Assembly: GCF_000314975.1 (NCBI RefSeq)
Contig: NZ_BAEN01000032.1
Span: forward strand, 1 to 49,479
From: Aliiglaciecola lipolytica E3
Lineage (GTDB): Bacteria > Pseudomonadota > Gammaproteobacteria > Enterobacterales > Alteromonadaceae
DNA: 49,479 bases
Direction of reading: 5' to 3'
Part shown: positions 32,238 to 40,455 of the stretch, piece after piece
Layout: each line of letters starts with the position of its first letter
Position numbering within the stretch: the first letter of the stretch is position 1
Program-made: the position numbers and the translations under genes
The notes under the pieces: model-generated
The model's input: the letters and a program-made list of their open reading frames with translations, nothing else
Told to the model about the DNA's origin: nothing
Databases searched by the model: none

Positions 32238-33794
32238 TTAAAGCTTTACGGTCTTTTTGTTAATCCCATACTCACGTAATTTATTTGCTATCGCGGTATG
32301 ACTCAGTCCCAGCTTTTTGGCCAACTGACGGGTACTTGGATAGAACGGATAAAGACGTCTTAACAAGCTCTTTTCGTAACGTTTAACCTCTTCTTCCAGA
32401 GACCCTTCAAATTCCTCTGGGATAAAGTTTACATTCGTCGCACTGCTTGGCAGTTGAATATGCTCTTTACACATTTCGTTGCCTTCCAATAAAGACAATG
32501 CACGATACAATGCATTTTCAAGTTGTCTCACATTGCCTGGCCACGAATAAGATTGTAAATAATCAATACAAGATTTACTTAATTTAGGCGCTCGTCGGCC
32601 TAGCTTCATGCAATGCTGTTTAATAAATCTGTCCGCTAAAGGAATAATGTCTGACTTACGCTCACGCAATGAAGGTACAGTGAGACTCAACACGTTAAGG
32701 CGATAATATAGATCTTCTCTAAACTCACCGTCTTCAACTAATTTAGGTAGATCTTTTTGTGTCGTGCATACAATGCGGACATCAACGGTGACTTCGTTAC
32801 TGTCACCGACTCGACGAAACGTACCGTTTTGCAGCACACGTAGTAACTTCGACTGCAATTGGTGTGACATATCCCCTACTTCATCAAGGAAAAGTGTACC
32901 GCCTTTGGCCTGTTCTAAAATGCCAGCCTTTCCTTCTTTTTGTCCAAATTCACCTGGTGCATAGCCAAATAATTCCGTTTCAGCGACGCTGTCCGGTAAA
33001 GAAGCGCAGTTTAAAGGTAGAAATTGACCGCTGGCGCGACGACTGGCCTCGTGACAAGCACGAGCAAGCATTTCTTTACCAGTACCGGTTTCCCCAAAAA
33101 TCAATATAGGGCCATCAAGCTCGGCCATTCGCGTCGCTTCTTTAACCACTTTTTTCATAACATTACTGTTTGCTTGTACCGACGCAAAACTGTCATTACT
33201 AATTTGATGGAAGACGGTTAATTGTTGCTCTAATCTAAATTCAGACTTCAACATAATTAAAGCACCGGCTAGAATTGACTCTCCACCAGCATCTGGGATC
33301 ATCACAGGTAAAATATCAGCGAGAAAATCCTGCTCTAAAAAGCTGACTTTCTGAGTTTGTGCTGCCAGCGGGTTACCTTCTAACCACTTTTGAAATGTGA
33401 ATCCTCTTAGGTATTCACCAATTTCTTCGCCAAGTAAACTATCCGCGCTTTGCTCAACGGTCGCAGTTACCGCTTCGTTAACCAACAAAATACGGCCTTT
33501 CGTATCCAACGAAAAAATAGGATCAGGCAAAGTTTGTAGCAAAGCCCTAAGTTGATTTTGCTCACGTTCAATCGGCATAAAGGGCGTAGTTTTTACATCG
33601 TCGATGCCTTTAATTCGACGAATTTCGGGCATAAACTGCTGAAAATCCTCAAATTTAATATTTGGGAAATTTAAGAATATTTTACCCGCGATATCAATTT
33701 CGATTCCGCGTAAATCGATTTCATAATTAACTAAAATGTCTAAAACGTCTTGGGCTATACCCAATCTGTCCTGACATATAATTTCCAATCGCAT
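32238..33794 (-). CDS. tyrR: TyrR-family aromatic amino acid regulator
   Basis: A 518-residue TyrR: N-terminal ACT domain (MRLEIICQDRLGIAQDVLDI onward, as in E. coli MRLEVFCEDRLG), PAS domain (about 80-190, LLQTLPDPIFSLDTKGRIL), AAA+ domain with Walker A FGETGTGKEMLARACHE (about 234-250) and ALFGYAPGEFGQ-type sequence in place of GAFTGA, and C-terminal HTH (TRQLAKKLGLSHTAIANKLR). Missing GAFTGA means it does not activate sigma-54, as in E. coli TyrR. I chose ATG 33794 by family N-terminus; ATG 33809 would add five residues. A TyrR box just upstream implies autoregulation. It controls the neighbouring phenylalanine/tyrosine genes. Confidence 0.95.
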   Translation of the reverse strand: MRLEIICQDRLGIAQDVLDILVNYEIDLRGIEIDIAGKIFLNFPNIKFEDFQQFMPEIRRIKGIDDVKTTPFMPIEREQNQLRALLQTLPDPIFSLDTKGRILLVNEAVTATVEQSADSLLGEEIGEYLRGFTFQKWLEGNPLAAQTQKVSFLEQDFLADILPVMIPDAGGESILAGALIMLKSEFRLEQQLTVFHQISNDSFASVQANSNVMKKVVKEATRMAELDGPILIFGETGTGKEMLARACHEASRRASGQFLPLNCASLPDSVAETELFGYAPGEFGQKEGKAGILEQAKGGTLFLDEVGDMSHQLQSKLLRVLQNGTFRRVGDSNEVTVDVRIVCTTQKDLPKLVEDGEFREDLYYRLNVLSLTVPSLRERKSDIIPLADRFIKQHCMKLGRRAPKLSKSCIDYLQSYSWPGNVRQLENALYRALSLLEGNEMCKEHIQLPSSATNVNFIPEEFEGSLEEEVKRYEKSLLRRLYPFYPSTRQLAKKLGLSHTAIANKLREYGINKKTVKL

Positions 33795-33818
33795 GTATTC
33801 ACGATCCATTTAGTAAGG

Positions 33819-33836
33819 TGTAAAGATATTATTACA
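33819..33836 (-). promoter_or_regulatory. TyrR box upstream of tyrR
   Basis: TGTAAA-GATATT-ATTACA has one mismatch to TGTAAA-N6-TTTACA. It ends 25 bases before the tyrR start, where it could block transcription or translation initiation, so autoregulation is likely. Confidence 0.7.
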
Positions 33837-33898
33837 AATTTTAAAGGATGTCTTCAAATTAGGTGAGACAGATAACCTAATTTTGAGACAGAAGGTAA

Positions 33899-33926
33899 AA
33901 AGCGCATAACCGGATGTATGCGCTTT
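33899..33926 (-). terminator. Rho-independent terminator of phhA
   Basis: On the minus strand AAAGCGCATA, an 8-base loop and TATGCGCTTT form a 10-bp stem followed by TTTACC, 32 bases after the phhA stop. Confidence 0.85.
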
Positions 33927-33957
33927 ATAAGTCGGACGTGACTATTAGTTTAGCAGA

Positions 33958-34758
33958 TTAACTGGCTATCTTATCTTTTTGTGAAAATAGCGGTGCTCGT
34001 AATCCAAGTTTTTTGGCTGTATTAACCAATGCCATAATATCGAGATTTGCGAGTTCAAATAATTGTTCGAAATTGTTTAGGGTAAAATATACTGGCTGCA
34101 TTATATCGATGCGATATGGCGTACGCAGTGCTTCGAGCGGATTCATAGCTTGTCTTTTCGGTTGATCACTCTCAAGCGCATATATTGTTTCCCCCGGAGA
34201 AGACAAAATCCCACCTCCGTAAATACGCGTTCCCTCTGCTGTGTGCAATAACCCAAATTCCACTGTAAACCAATATAATCGCGCTAAAAACGCCCTATCT
34301 TGCTTACTCGCAGCCAAACCTAATTTACCATAGGTATGGGTGAAGTGAGCAAAAGCAGGGTTCGTCAATAACGGACAATGGCCGAATATCTCATGGAAAA
34401 TGTCAGGCTCTTGTAGGTAATCAAAATCTTCGCGACTCCGAATAAACGTGGCCACTGGGAACTTTTTATTAGCTAACAAGTTAAAGAAAGCATCAAAATT
34501 AATTAATGATGGTACTTGCTCTACCTGCCACCCACTCGTCTCTGCAAGGACCTGATTAACCTCGAATAATTGTGGAACGCGATCAGTTGGTAAGTTTAAT
34601 AATTCAAGGCCATGCATAAACTCATCACAAGCGCGATCTTGTATTATTGCTATCTGCCTTTCATACAAATCTTGCCAAACTTGATTGTCTTCATCTGACC
34701 AATCAACAATCCCATCTTCGTTCATACTTCGAGAGAAGTATTTTGTCTCTTTTGACAT
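33958..34758 (-). CDS. phhA: Phenylalanine 4-monooxygenase
   Basis: A 266-residue monomeric bacterial phenylalanine hydroxylase, converting phenylalanine to tyrosine with tetrahydropterin, O2 and Fe(II). The iron site is IFHEIFGHCPLLTNPAFAHF (two His, about residues 117-136) with the Glu in YWFTVEFGLLHTAEGTRIYGGG (about 157-178). The length matches Pseudomonas and Chromobacterium PhhA (262-297). There is no phhB (pterin carbinolamine dehydratase) gene beside it, so recycling of the cofactor must be encoded elsewhere. A TyrR box lies 167 bases upstream, so it belongs with the neighbouring TyrR regulon. Confidence 0.95.
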   Translation of the reverse strand: MSKETKYFSRSMNEDGIVDWSDEDNQVWQDLYERQIAIIQDRACDEFMHGLELLNLPTDRVPQLFEVNQVLAETSGWQVEQVPSLINFDAFFNLLANKKFPVATFIRSREDFDYLQEPDIFHEIFGHCPLLTNPAFAHFTHTYGKLGLAASKQDRAFLARLYWFTVEFGLLHTAEGTRIYGGGILSSPGETIYALESDQPKRQAMNPLEALRTPYRIDIMQPVYFTLNNFEQLFELANLDIMALVNTAKKLGLRAPLFSQKDKIAS

Positions 34759-34924
34759 TTGTATTCCTCGACTTTCGACTCTGTGAAAGTCTAATTTTAT
34801 CTATTGGTTTTTTATCAATAACAGTTGATAAAAAGCATTCAATTTGTATTAACACTATGCTGTTAAGTCTACTTAATTGACGCCAATAGAACAGATTTAG
34901 AGGAATATAGATGATTAATAAAAA

Positions 34925-34942
34925 TGTAACATTAGATTTACA
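34925..34942 (-). promoter_or_regulatory. TyrR box upstream of phhA
   Basis: TGTAAC-ATTAGA-TTTACA fits TGTAAA-N6-TTTACA with one mismatch. It is 167 bases upstream of phhA and 33 bases past the ycjF stop, a typical distance for a TyrR activation site. Confidence 0.8.
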
Positions 34943-34974
34943 AAGTTTAAACTTTATACATAATTATCAATGAT

Positions 34975-36012
34975 TTAAGTTGCAACTTTTTTAAGATCAG
35001 CAAGTAATTGTTGAGCTAGTTTAGACAAGCCTGGTGGTTTGCTTGCCATCCAGGGTAAAGGTCTACAAGCATGCATCGCTTTAATACCTATACGTGTTGT
35101 CAAAACGCCTGCGCCTAATCCTTGTGCCATTCTAGAAGATAATTTTCCGGTAACACCTGCACCAACTGCATAGTTGCCAGCATCACTTATAATTTCAGTC
35201 GCCCCGGCAATCAACATAGTTTTAAACACACGTTTAACTAAACTGACCCTGCCCCAATAACCTAATTGGATTCCATAACACTGACTGACTTGTTTGAGCA
35301 TGACTAGATTGCGCCATAAAACAACGGCCATATCCAAAAGTGCAAATGGACTGACTGCAATCATAGCCGCTGAAGCGGACGCATGTTTAGTAACACAAGC
35401 TAACGCTTTTTGATCAACTTTATGCAACACCTGTTGTTCAAATAGTTGCAACACTTCACTATCTACATGGTGAGCTTGAATCGTTTTTTTCCACTGATTA
35501 ATTTCTTGCTCATATTCTTTAGCCGGTAAATTAGCGATTAATTTTTCACAAAACTGTTCAGACTGACCTATTGTTGGGCCCGCTATCAATTGTTGTGCTT
35601 GTTGCTTAAATTCATCATGACGTTTTAAATGAGCTAAGCCCCGCCATTGCGAAAAAACTTCTTTCCCCGCGATGAATAAAATACTTGCAAACAGAACCAG
35701 CCAAATTGCGGATAGCCAATCGGCAGTCAAATAGGTTTCTCGAATGAAAAAGCCAAGCTCTACACTGCCTAACCCTATGATCAATAAAAACAACCAAAAC
35801 AGCTTTGAACTTTTTGCCGATTCAACTGAAACAGGCTGTTCAGCTTGATCTTGCTCAACACATTTATTCTCGTCCCACACCACATCAGCCTCAAAAACCG
35901 CTGCAGGCTTAATTTGTTTTGTAGCTTTGTCATCATCACTTTCTTGTGAATCACTTTCATCAGGGCCGAAAACCAAACTTGATTGAATTTTTTCTTTGCT
36001 AATTTGATTCAT
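34975..36012 (-). CDS. ycjF: YcjF-family membrane protein (DUF697)
   Basis: A 345-residue membrane protein of the YcjF (TIGR01620) family. Residues 1-75 are acidic and disordered; two membrane helices lie at about residues 70-125 (LFWLFLLIIGLGSVELGFFI; WLSAIWLVLFASILFIAG), and the C-terminal half holds the DUF697-type segment with VLWRNLVMLKQVSQCYGIQL and GATEIISDAGNYAVGAGVTG. I use ATG 36012 because it has GGAG at 8 bases; an upstream GTG overlaps ycjX. It lies 4 bases after ycjX and, as in other gammaproteobacteria, follows pspABC. Function is unsolved; it is linked to membrane stress. Confidence 0.88.
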   Translation of the reverse strand: MNQISKEKIQSSLVFGPDESDSQESDDDKATKQIKPAAVFEADVVWDENKCVEQDQAEQPVSVESAKSSKLFWLFLLIIGLGSVELGFFIRETYLTADWLSAIWLVLFASILFIAGKEVFSQWRGLAHLKRHDEFKQQAQQLIAGPTIGQSEQFCEKLIANLPAKEYEQEINQWKKTIQAHHVDSEVLQLFEQQVLHKVDQKALACVTKHASASAAMIAVSPFALLDMAVVLWRNLVMLKQVSQCYGIQLGYWGRVSLVKRVFKTMLIAGATEIISDAGNYAVGAGVTGKLSSRMAQGLGAGVLTTRIGIKAMHACRPLPWMASKPPGLSKLAQQLLADLKKVAT

Positions 36013-36016
36013 AACA

Positions 36017-37450
36017 TCACTCCAGTTTGTCACCTAAAACAAATTGCAGAACATGATCTATTCGAATATGTGGAAATGCGCTGGTTTTATGCTGTTGTGG
36101 CACAGGTAGAAAACTTGGAAATGCAAATCCTTGGTGTTGCCAAAACCCCTGTTCCGGGCATTTTTGCGGTACTTCTCCCGGGTACAAGGTGATACTTTTA
36201 CCCTCTGTAGTAGTACCTTTTAGAACTTGAATCGGTTCGCCATTGAAGGTACTTGTGCCAACTTGAGAGGCACGAATAGCACTAAATGCGGTTGATTCTG
36301 TTTCAACACCTTCATATTGAATATGTTGTCTAGCTTCGTGAATCATTGACTCGAGCAACATCACTAAATTGGGTTGTTGCTCTGGAGTAATATGATCCGA
36401 TTTACTCGCAGCAAACATTAATTTGTCTATGTTGGGAGAAAAAATCCGCTTTAAGATATTGCTAGTACCATAGTGAAAACTTCCTAACAGCCAATTGATT
36501 GCTTTACGTAAATCATTAAAGCTATGTGCTCCGTTATTCAATGCAGATAGACAATCTACCAAAATGATTTGGCGGTCAAAGCGTTTAAAATGCTTACGAT
36601 AAAAAGGCCGTATTACTTTCTTTTGATATTGTTCAAACCGGCTGTTTAATAGATCAAGCAGCGCAGAATTTTCACCTTTAACGTTATTTTCCGCTATTGA
36701 TTTTAGTTGATTTGGAGTTAGCGGGAAAAATTGTAACACTGGCGCACCTGCTAACTCACCAGGTAAAACAAATCGTCCAGGTTGAATTAGTTGGTATCCC
36801 TTTGCTTTGCAATTATGCAAAAACTGAGTAAATACTTCTGAAATTTGCTGGATTTGCATTTCGTCTACATTAGCACTCAAATCCAAGCCTTCTAGTGCGA
36901 TTTTATAAGATTCGGCCAATGTGCTTTTTGCGGTATCATGTAAATTATCCCAGAAGTTTTGGCACCACTGTAAGTAATCTAGTTCCAACAAAGGTAAATC
37001 GAGCAGCCATTCCCCCGGATAATCGGTAATATCCAAAGTTAAGGTGCTGTATTCTGACACTAATCTGCGTAGTCGCGACTGATTCCGATACTTTATCAAT
37101 AACCTAACTTGTGACACGCCATTGGTCGATTGCGGCCAGCATGGAGGTTCGCTATTAAGCGATTCTATACCCTGTTCATAGGCAAACCGCGCTACCGTCA
37201 CATCTGGCTGCACATCTCGTTTGACCCCCACTAACCTTTTTTCTGATACCACCGAAAAGAAAGGTAAATCTGCAGACTCCCGAGCATTGAGTAACTGGTT
37301 AATGAGCGACGTTATAAACGCGGTTTTGCCACTTTTACTCAACCCAGTGACAGCTAAGCTTACATGATGATCAATAAGCCGGTGACCTAACACTTTTGCC
37401 TGATCTTGAAATCGCTGTACTGAAGAATGTTGGCTAATTTTAGATAACAA
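36017..37450 (-). CDS. ycjX: YcjX-family P-loop ATPase/GTPase
   Basis: A 477-residue YcjX protein with the P-loop LAVTGLSKSGKTAFITSLIN (about residues 32-51), the Walker B-like LTLDITDYPGEWLLDLPLL (about 139-157, with the Asp-Tyr-Pro-Gly of the family) and KRFDRQIILVDCLSALNNG. The family is an stress-linked NTPase widely found beside ycjF, and in E. coli follows pspABCDE. The start is a TTG (37450), supported by AGGAG eight bases upstream and a stop codon directly before it; there is no in-frame ATG nearby. Probably part of the phage-shock response. Confidence 0.9.
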   Translation of the reverse strand: MLSKISQHSSVQRFQDQAKVLGHRLIDHHVSLAVTGLSKSGKTAFITSLINQLLNARESADLPFFSVVSEKRLVGVKRDVQPDVTVARFAYEQGIESLNSEPPCWPQSTNGVSQVRLLIKYRNQSRLRRLVSEYSTLTLDITDYPGEWLLDLPLLELDYLQWCQNFWDNLHDTAKSTLAESYKIALEGLDLSANVDEMQIQQISEVFTQFLHNCKAKGYQLIQPGRFVLPGELAGAPVLQFFPLTPNQLKSIAENNVKGENSALLDLLNSRFEQYQKKVIRPFYRKHFKRFDRQIILVDCLSALNNGAHSFNDLRKAINWLLGSFHYGTSNILKRIFSPNIDKLMFAASKSDHITPEQQPNLVMLLESMIHEARQHIQYEGVETESTAFSAIRASQVGTSTFNGEPIQVLKGTTTEGKSITLYPGEVPQKCPEQGFWQHQGFAFPSFLPVPQQHKTSAFPHIRIDHVLQFVLGDKLE

Positions 37451-37565
37451 TCAAATGACTCCTGATGTTGCAACCACGATAAAGCAAATCTACTGGTATC
37501 AGTAAAAACAATTTAAGTCATATTACATGGGTTTAGTTTTGATACACAAATGTAAGACTAGACAG

Positions 37566-37615
37566 TAAATAAGTCCGTACCAAGTCAACAAGCAACTAAA
37601 GTACGGTCTTATTTA
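37566..37615 (-). terminator. Long inverted repeat after pspC
   Basis: TAAATAAGTCCGTAC and GTACGGTCTTATTTA form a 15-bp stem with one mismatch around a 20-base loop. The minus strand ends in ACTTATTTA, a mediocre U-tract. It separates pspABC from ycjXF and may lower, but not necessarily stop, readthrough. Confidence 0.6.
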
Positions 37616-37638
37616 AGCCCTCCACGCTAATGGATTGG

Positions 37639-38091
37639 TTATAGCTTGTTGATTTCCCGATTCAACTGAAATTCAGACGAAGTTACGTAGGTTTCAACTT
37701 TTCTTAATCGCGCCTCCGTGCGCATAAACTGTTGTTTAATATCATAGAAAGCCTGCTTGGGTGGCTCACCAGCCTGCCAAACCTTAGCTTTGACTGCTAC
37801 TTTTTTATCTGCTTCATCAATATCATTGTGCCAGCCTTTAACACCCGGCTTTCCATGAAGTTGCTGTTGAGCGTGCACTGAATGTCTTGGCTCAGGTTGC
37901 TTTTTATCTAAAATAAACCAGGCTGCAATGTAAAATACTGGAATAAATGGTCCGGCTAACAACAACATAGCTGCGACTGTAGCAATACGAACCAACCAAG
38001 TTTCTATTCCAAAATAGTTAGCAATACCTGCACAGACCCCGGCGATTTTTCCGTTTTGCGAATCGCGCTGTAATTGCTTACGAGGTATCAT
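37639..38091 (-). CDS. pspC: Phage shock protein C
   Basis: A 150-residue PspC: N-terminal KLQRDSQNGKIAGVCAGIANYFGI is the PspC domain start (residues 5-28), with a membrane helix TVAAMLLLAGPFIPVFYIAAWFIL (about residues 38-61), and a C-terminal cytoplasmic tail with coiled-coil tendency (KQQFMRTEARLRKVETYV). PspC with PspB senses inner membrane stress and releases PspF by binding PspA. Overlaps pspB by 4 bases, so the two are co-translated. Confidence 0.92.
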   Translation of the reverse strand: MIPRKQLQRDSQNGKIAGVCAGIANYFGIETWLVRIATVAAMLLLAGPFIPVFYIAAWFILDKKQPEPRHSVHAQQQLHGKPGVKGWHNDIDEADKKVAVKAKVWQAGEPPKQAFYDIKQQFMRTEARLRKVETYVTSSEFQLNREINKL

Positions 38092-38327
38092 GCTTTATTC
38101 CTCCAATCCGGTGATTCTGCATCCAAAATAGCTTCCAGTGTTTGAATGCGGTCAGCCATCTTTTCAGCCTTATTTGATAATTCCTGCAATGACATATATT
38201 CATCTTCGGATAACCCTTGGCTGACTTGCTTCTTACTTTTATAGTGCAGAATCAGCCATATTGGCGCGACAATTATCATGAAAATAATAGTTGGTACGCC
38301 TATAGTCACAATTAATATATCTTCCAC
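38088..38327 (-). CDS. pspB: Phage shock protein B
   Basis: A 79-residue PspB: one N-terminal membrane helix (VTIGVPTIIFMIIVAPIWLILHY, residues 6-28) and a cytoplasmic helical tail with leucines at heptad-like spacing (LSEDEYMSLQELSNKAEKMADRIQTLEAILD), then SPDWRNK, close to the E. coli protein (74 aa). Partner of PspC in stress sensing. It lies between pspA (27 bases) and pspC (overlap). Confidence 0.92.
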   Translation of the reverse strand: MEDILIVTIGVPTIIFMIIVAPIWLILHYKSKKQVSQGLSEDEYMSLQELSNKAEKMADRIQTLEAILDAESPDWRNKA

Positions 38328-38354
38328 AGTGTTACTCCTTCCTGGCTGCTACTG

Positions 38355-39032
38355 TTACTTTTTAGCTTTTGTATTTTTTGTCTGTACTTTTTTCTTCAAT
38401 GCAGCCAATTCATCATCAATCACATCATCTGTTGCCAACTCGGCAAATTCATCAGCTAGGGTTTTCTTACCTAAGTCATAGGCATCAACCTGTGATTCTA
38501 AATCATCAATTTTGCGTTCGTATTGTTCAAAACGCCCCATAGCAGCATCTACTTTACTGCTATCTAAAGTTCGTTTCACCTCAAGACGAGAGCTAACTGT
38601 CTTTTGACGCATAATTATCGTTTTTTGACGCGCTTTGGCATCAGCAAGCTTTTCTTGCAATTGACCTATTTCACCTTGCAACTTACTAATTTGCTCGTCG
38701 ATAAGCGACAATTCTTTTGTTAAAGACTCACTATGCTCGACACACTTTTTCTTTTCTTGCAGTGCAGCTCGAGCCAGATCTTCACGATCCTTGCTAATAG
38801 CCAATTCAGCTTTAGCTTGCCAGTCTTGAGCTTCACTATCTAGTTTAGTAATTTGTGAACTAATATCTTTTTTATTAGCTAACGTTTTTGCTGAAGCTGA
38901 ACGCACTTCAACCAACGTATCTTCCATTTCTTGAATAATTAGGCGAACCATTTTTTCTGGATCTTCAGCCTTATCAAGCAATGAATTAATATTTGAGTTC
39001 ACGATGTCTGTAAAACGCGAGAAGATACCCAT
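38355..39032 (-). CDS. pspA: Phage shock protein A
   Basis: A 225-residue PspA/IM30 family protein, nearly all coiled coil (MGIFSRFTDIVNSNINSLLDKAEDPEKMVRLIIQEMEDTL at the start). The N-terminal amphipathic helix binds stressed membrane and the coiled coils form oligomers and inhibit PspF. The length matches E. coli PspA (222). The ATG follows GAGG. It is the first gene of pspABC, with a sigma-54-like promoter 65-80 bases upstream. Confidence 0.95.
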   Translation of the reverse strand: MGIFSRFTDIVNSNINSLLDKAEDPEKMVRLIIQEMEDTLVEVRSASAKTLANKKDISSQITKLDSEAQDWQAKAELAISKDREDLARAALQEKKKCVEHSESLTKELSLIDEQISKLQGEIGQLQEKLADAKARQKTIIMRQKTVSSRLEVKRTLDSSKVDAAMGRFEQYERKIDDLESQVDAYDLGKKTLADEFAELATDDVIDDELAALKKKVQTKNTKAKK

Positions 39033-39097
39033 AATCTTTTCCTCTACTTCAAGTTATCGAATAAATAAATGCTTTTGGCATTTGCTGTAACTGATTA

Positions 39098-39114
39098 TTC
39101 AATATACGGGCCAA
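39098..39114 (-). promoter_or_regulatory. Putative sigma-54 promoter of pspABC
   Basis: On the minus strand TTGGCCCG-TATA-TTGAA matches the sigma-54 consensus TTGGCACG-N4-TTGCA at the -24 GG and the spacing, with the -12 element GA in place of GC. It lies 66 bases before pspA and faces away from the pspF gene, as psp promoters do. Confidence 0.6.
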
Positions 39115-39347
39115 CTCATTTATCAAGTTTAACTTTATGATTTATAAATAAAAACAATTTTATTCCTTAACTTTACGAATTTAGCGTATTATGATTATCA
39201 ACCACATATTAGTGAATTAGACCACTTTTTGTATCAACCAGCATTTCAAGCTGTGAAAACATGCGAGTTTACCCATCGTTTGCACACATGCCAGTTGTTG
39301 ATATAAATCGTCTAACCCTACAACTTTCAAAATAGAGGAATGTGTCA

Positions 39348-40451
39348 ATGAGCCGATTTCGTCAACAAGACAATCTGCTAGGACAATCGAATAGCTTCCT
39401 TGAAGTATTAGAACAAATTTCACAAATTGCGCCACTGAACAAACCTGTATTGATTATCGGTGAAAGAGGTACAGGGAAGGAATTAGTTGCAGCCCGATTG
39501 CACTACCTGTCTAAACGCTGGGAACAAAACTATCTGAAGCTTAATTGTGCGGCGTTAAGCGAAAGCTTATTAGAAACAGAATTATTTGGTTATGAGGCGG
39601 GCGCTTTTACCGGTGCTCAAAAACGCCGAGAAGGTCGATTTGAGGTTGCCAACAACGGGACATTATTTTTAGATGAACTTGCCAATACTTCTGGGCTTAT
39701 ACAAGAAAAACTGTTGCGGGTTATCGAATATGGTGAATTTGAACGTGTAGGCGGGTCTCGCTCGGTAAAAGTCGATGTTCGAATTGTCGCTGCTACCAAC
39801 GAAGACTTACCATCATTAGCTGACTCTGGAGAGTTTAGACCTGATTTACTCGATAGGTTGGCATTTGACGTAATTACTTTACCGCCGTTACGTGAACGCC
39901 AAGAAGATATTATGATGTTGGCTGAACACTTTGCGATAAATATGGCGCGTGAATTGGATATGGAGCTATTCAGTGGATTTACTGAAAAAGCCAAACGTAC
40001 GCTACTTGACTATGAATGGCCAGGAAACATTCGTGAACTTAAAAATGTGGTCGAGCGTGCAGTATATCGAAGCAATAACCCTAACATCCCTGTGCATCAA
40101 ATTATTCTTGATCCGTTTGAATCGGTTTTTCGACCTACAGGAAGAATTAAAACCCAAGACAGAATTTCCGTAGCCGCTCCTGTTGCACCTGTCGTCAAAG
40201 AAGTAGTAGTCGAGAGTTCTGAAAATATTGACAGCAAATCAAAACCCACCGAAAAAGTTTTTCAATTCCCGGTTGATTTAAAAACATTATCGCAAGAGTT
40301 TGAAGTTGATTTAATCAAACAAGCTTTATCTGACAGTCAATTCAATCAAAAAAAGACCGCAGAGAAACTTTCTTTGACCTATCATCAGTTACGTGGATAT
40401 TTAAAAAAGTATAATCTGCTAGATAGTTCCCCAGAGGATATGGAAGAGTAA
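39348..40451 (+). CDS. pspF: PspF, sigma-54 activator of the psp operon
   Basis: A 367-residue activator: the AAA+ domain starts right away with QQDNLLGQSNSFLEVLEQIS, as in E. coli PspF, with Walker A IGERGTGKELVAARLHYL (about residues 36-53), the sigma-54-contacting GAFTGA loop (EAGAFTGAQKRREG, about 84-97), and Walker B TLFLDELAN. There is no N-terminal regulatory domain; PspA inhibits it directly. The C-terminal end has a FIS-type HTH (KKTAEKLSLTYHQLRGYLKK). The ATG at 39348 follows AGAGGAA. It is divergent from pspABC, and sapA begins 4 bases after it. Confidence 0.95.
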   Translation: MSRFRQQDNLLGQSNSFLEVLEQISQIAPLNKPVLIIGERGTGKELVAARLHYLSKRWEQNYLKLNCAALSESLLETELFGYEAGAFTGAQKRREGRFEVANNGTLFLDELANTSGLIQEKLLRVIEYGEFERVGGSRSVKVDVRIVAATNEDLPSLADSGEFRPDLLDRLAFDVITLPPLRERQEDIMMLAEHFAINMARELDMELFSGFTEKAKRTLLDYEWPGNIRELKNVVERAVYRSNNPNIPVHQIILDPFESVFRPTGRIKTQDRISVAAPVAPVVKEVVVESSENIDSKSKPTEKVFQFPVDLKTLSQEFEVDLIKQALSDSQFNQKKTAEKLSLTYHQLRGYLKKYNLLDSSPEDMEE

Positions 40452-40455
40452 GGTA

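Noticed and set aside
39217-39435. 72-codon minus-strand frame in the psp divergent region
   Set aside because: It runs across the pspF start; the region is better explained as promoter and enhancer DNA.
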